A DNA stretch of 64,000 nucleotides from Hydractinia symbiolongicarpus (lineage: Eukaryota; Cnidaria; Hydrozoa; Anthoathecata; Hydractiniidae): the NCBI RefSeq assembly GCF_029227915.1, contig NC_079879.1, positions 17,052,001 through 17,116,000 on the forward strand, in the 5' to 3' direction. The position numbers and the translations under genes were made by a program. The notes beneath the pieces are model-generated. The model saw only the letters and a program-made list of their open reading frames with translations. It had not been told where the DNA came from and searched no databases. Below are positions 62,305 to 64,000 of this stretch, piece by piece (position 1 is the first letter of the stretch; the number at the start of each line of letters is the position of its first letter).

Positions 62305-63572
62305 TCAGTACTCCACAGAATGGAACCTACCGTCCAGGATAGTTAATTGGGCATCCTGTAAGAGGTAGATGTAAGCCCTGAAATCACCGGTTCCGTCTGC
62401 TTTTTTGTTGATGTGCAGCGTGATACCATCACTTAGACGTTGTAGAGGCCTTCCGCTACCATGTAGGGTATGATCGGAAGACGCCCGAGAATCGATGAAT
62501 AATGCGTACCGCTCATTAAAGAACTGCCTGATGCTCACGCTGGAGTCATGGCTACCAAGGAGGTTCACAATCTGCTCAAGGTGATCCTTGGGCAACATGG
62601 CATGGGAGTACAATTCGTTGGGCTCTCCCTCGATAGTGACGCTAACCTTCTCAATCCCGGGGTTATAGAAGACCTCGTTAACGCCGGCGTAAGTCTTCAC
62701 TTTTCCAGGATCTATGAAGAGTAGCAAGACACCCTTAAACAATTTTGATGGGGTGTCAATTTGGAGCTTGTACGAAGTGTCGACCTTTTTCATGGTGATA
62801 ACATTGCTACGGAGTATCCTTTCGTATGGCAGGGCCAATCTTGCATACCTCGAGATCATGGCGCTCGCGAGACCTTCGAGAGCTTGTCAAATTCTAGCCT
62901 AATGTTGGTGATCCTATACACGGTGTTGGCTGCCTTCGCGGTTGCCCCGGACCCCGTACCTCCATCCTTGATGACGTCAGCATGCCTCGCAAAATGTATT
63001 ATGAATTGTAGCCTATCGTACAGGCCCGCTGCATAAAAGGCTAGGTCCTTCGTCAGTTCAAACATCTTGCATAGTGGTATGCAGAAGGTGTTGCCATATG
63101 CTGCAACAATCGCCTTTTCTTCATCGGTCCCGACGTGGTCACTGGCACTGACCTGCAGGGCCCTGATGGTCCCGTCGTTAGGGTTAATGCCCTCTAAAAC
63201 AAGGTTGTTGTCCCTATCAAATTTTGGCAGCCATAAGTCCCTATATACGGCTAGGATATTGTAATCCGACATGTTCTGTATCTTGTTGCCGTTCAAAGTG
63301 ATACGTAGGTTCTTTACCAGGCTTTTACCAATGTTACTAACAATGGTACGTTTCGTGTTGGTCTCCGTCAGCGTCAGGTCAAATAAGAGTCTGATGGACC
63401 CCGGAAAGATGACACCATTCCCGGATACATTAGGCATATGCACATGCAGGTCCTCTTTCTTGGTGATGGTTGAAGGTATGTGACTTATCTAAACCCTTTG
63501 TTTTCGGCCCTTTATACCAAAGAGTTGCTTCATCTCTGCATAGGGGTCTAGCGTCGTTCCAAATGCAGTCAT
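62305..63572 (-). pseudogene. Candidate major capsid protein (copy C)
   Basis: About 420 codons from ATG 63572. The N-terminal half carries VSGNGVIFPGSIRLLFDLTL, VSNIGKSLVKNLRITLNGNK and YRDLWLPKFDRDNNLVLEGI. The C-terminal half carries SYKLQIDTPSKLFKGVLLLF, VSVTIEGEPNELYSHAMLPK, LHGSGRPLQRLSDGITL and AYIYLLQDAQLTILDG. One in-frame TAG lies near residue 27 and one single-base frameshift near 62870 separates the halves. Two beta-rich halves, length and the neighbouring ATPase and integrase fit a double jelly-roll capsid protein, as proposed for Polinton-like viruses. Structure prediction would decide. Confidence 0.55.
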
Positions 63573-63573
63573 G

Positions 63574-63582
63574 TTTATTATA
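63574..63582 (-). promoter_or_regulatory. TATAATAAA box of the capsid candidate (copy C)
   Basis: On the - strand TATAATAAA, one C, then ATG at 63572. The + gene starts 34 bp away at 63606 after AAATAAAGA. Confidence 0.6.
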
Positions 63583-63605
63583 TATAGGAAATCTTTAAAT
63601 AAAGA

Positions 63606-64000
63606 ATGCCAACCAATCCATTATTTGTACCTGACATTGATATTGATGTTGAGGAGGAGGATGGAGGCCATCCAGATAAGCCAGATGATACTACGTCAAA
63701 ACTCCCCGGAACGCCAAAACTTCCCGGAACATCGGGGCCTTCAACAAAACATCAGCAAGGGGATACACTGACCGGGCAGAGGCAAAAACTACTAAAAAAA
63801 AACTACTAAAGATTGATGGCCTTTACGATCGTGTTACGGAAAAAATGGGGTTGCAGCGCAATGCGATATATTATATGTTCAGGAAAGAGAAGGGGAATCA
63901 ACTAATTGTTAAGGAGATAGTGAAGGGCAAGAAAACCTTCAAGGAAATAGTGGTTATAAATCAAAGTGGTAGCCTAAAAACTGTTGGTCAGATACAAACG
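63606..64000 (+). pseudogene. Coiled-coil/membrane protein, 5' part (copy C, cut by window end)
   Basis: Starts MPTNPLFVPDIDIDVEEEDG, then a Pro/Thr-rich stretch (KLPGTPKLPGTSGPS). An A-rich tract near 63790-63805 shifts the frame to LLKIDGLYDRVTEKMGLQRN and IYYMFRKEKGNQLIVKEIVK. It matches the copy B gene at 38253-39452 in position, start (MPxNxx) and the LLKxxxxLY block. The remainder lies outside the window. Confidence 0.55.

Larger units (their letters stand above)
53805..64000. mobile_element. Polinton-like element, copy C (continues beyond the window)
   Basis: Carries the polymerase, HNH remnant, single-TM protein, ATPase, integrase, membrane protein, capsid candidate and the start of the coiled-coil gene, in the same order and strands as copy B where both are present. 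It is cut by the window end in the coiled-coil gene, so the right-hand block seen in B is expected further on. Confidence 0.75.

Noticed and set aside
25842-64000. Copies A, B and C as recent tandem duplications
   Set aside because: Protein-level divergence is large, decay patterns differ, and copy A has another gene order.
1-64000. tRNA or rRNA genes
   Set aside because: No cloverleaf with A/B boxes or rRNA-like segment was recognised by eye; a tRNA scan would be needed to exclude weak candidates.

Overview
The window reads as an AT-rich animal nuclear genome, most likely a cnidarian. The only conventional host gene is a multi-exon CSTF2 (CstF-64) gene with GT-AG introns. The rest is dense transposon and endogenous-virus-like DNA of kinds I associate with cnidarian genomes: Penelope-like elements, a CR1-type LINE with an SGNH-esterase ORF1, piggyBac, hAT-like MITEs, an N-RAG-type pseudogene and Polinton-like elements. 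No database was searched; family names rest on motifs and remembered family patterns.

Region 1 (1-5.8 kb): mostly non-coding, with one MITE, one dispersed repeat and a YqaJ-like scrap. Region 2 (5.8-17.2 kb): CSTF2 on the + strand, from the second half of its RRM through the hinge and Pro/Gly-rich exons to the C-terminal domain. The exon for the first half of the RRM was not found. Its introns hold an antisense degenerate gene with RAG1-like N-terminal zinc/RING modules (8.7-11.4 kb), a pair of long inverted repeats (13.4-15.4 kb), and a minisatellite whose units carry AATAAA followed by TTGTGT (15.8-16.25 kb). Region 3 (18.4-25.7 kb): a truncated Penelope-like element, a nearly complete CR1-like LINE and simple repeats.

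Region 4 (25.8-31.0, 33.36-43.5 and 53.8-64.0 kb): three diverged copies, A, B and C, of a large Polinton/Maverick-like element related to virus-like elements. Together they show a protein-primed type DNA polymerase B (C only), an HNH nuclease with Cys-rich modules, a packaging-type ATPase, an rve integrase, a candidate major capsid protein, several small membrane proteins, a long coiled-coil/membrane protein, and a right-hand block of small genes (B only). Most genes carry stops, frameshifts or deletions, so these are old endogenous copies. A few reading frames are still open: the C ATPase, the C and B single-TM proteins, and several right-hand B genes. In B and C, genes on the left half run + up to the ATPase. 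Integrase, membrane protein and capsid candidate run -, and the coiled-coil gene runs + again. Many start codons are preceded by the 9-mer TATAATAAA, and several gene ends carry perfect or near-perfect hairpins, a virus-like compact transcription layout. Copy A has a different gene order and carries a BRO/MSV199-like gene.

Region 5 (31.4-33.3 kb): an integrase scrap and a piggyBac remnant abutting copy B. Region 6 (43.6-53.6 kb): a perfect-hairpin MITE with an 8-bp target duplication, degenerate repeats, a roughly 740-bp tandem array rich in TGACGTCA, a decayed LINE, an antisense ORF with a 2A-like motif and a QC-type protease-like segment, and a second Penelope-like element with a hammerhead-like 3' motif.
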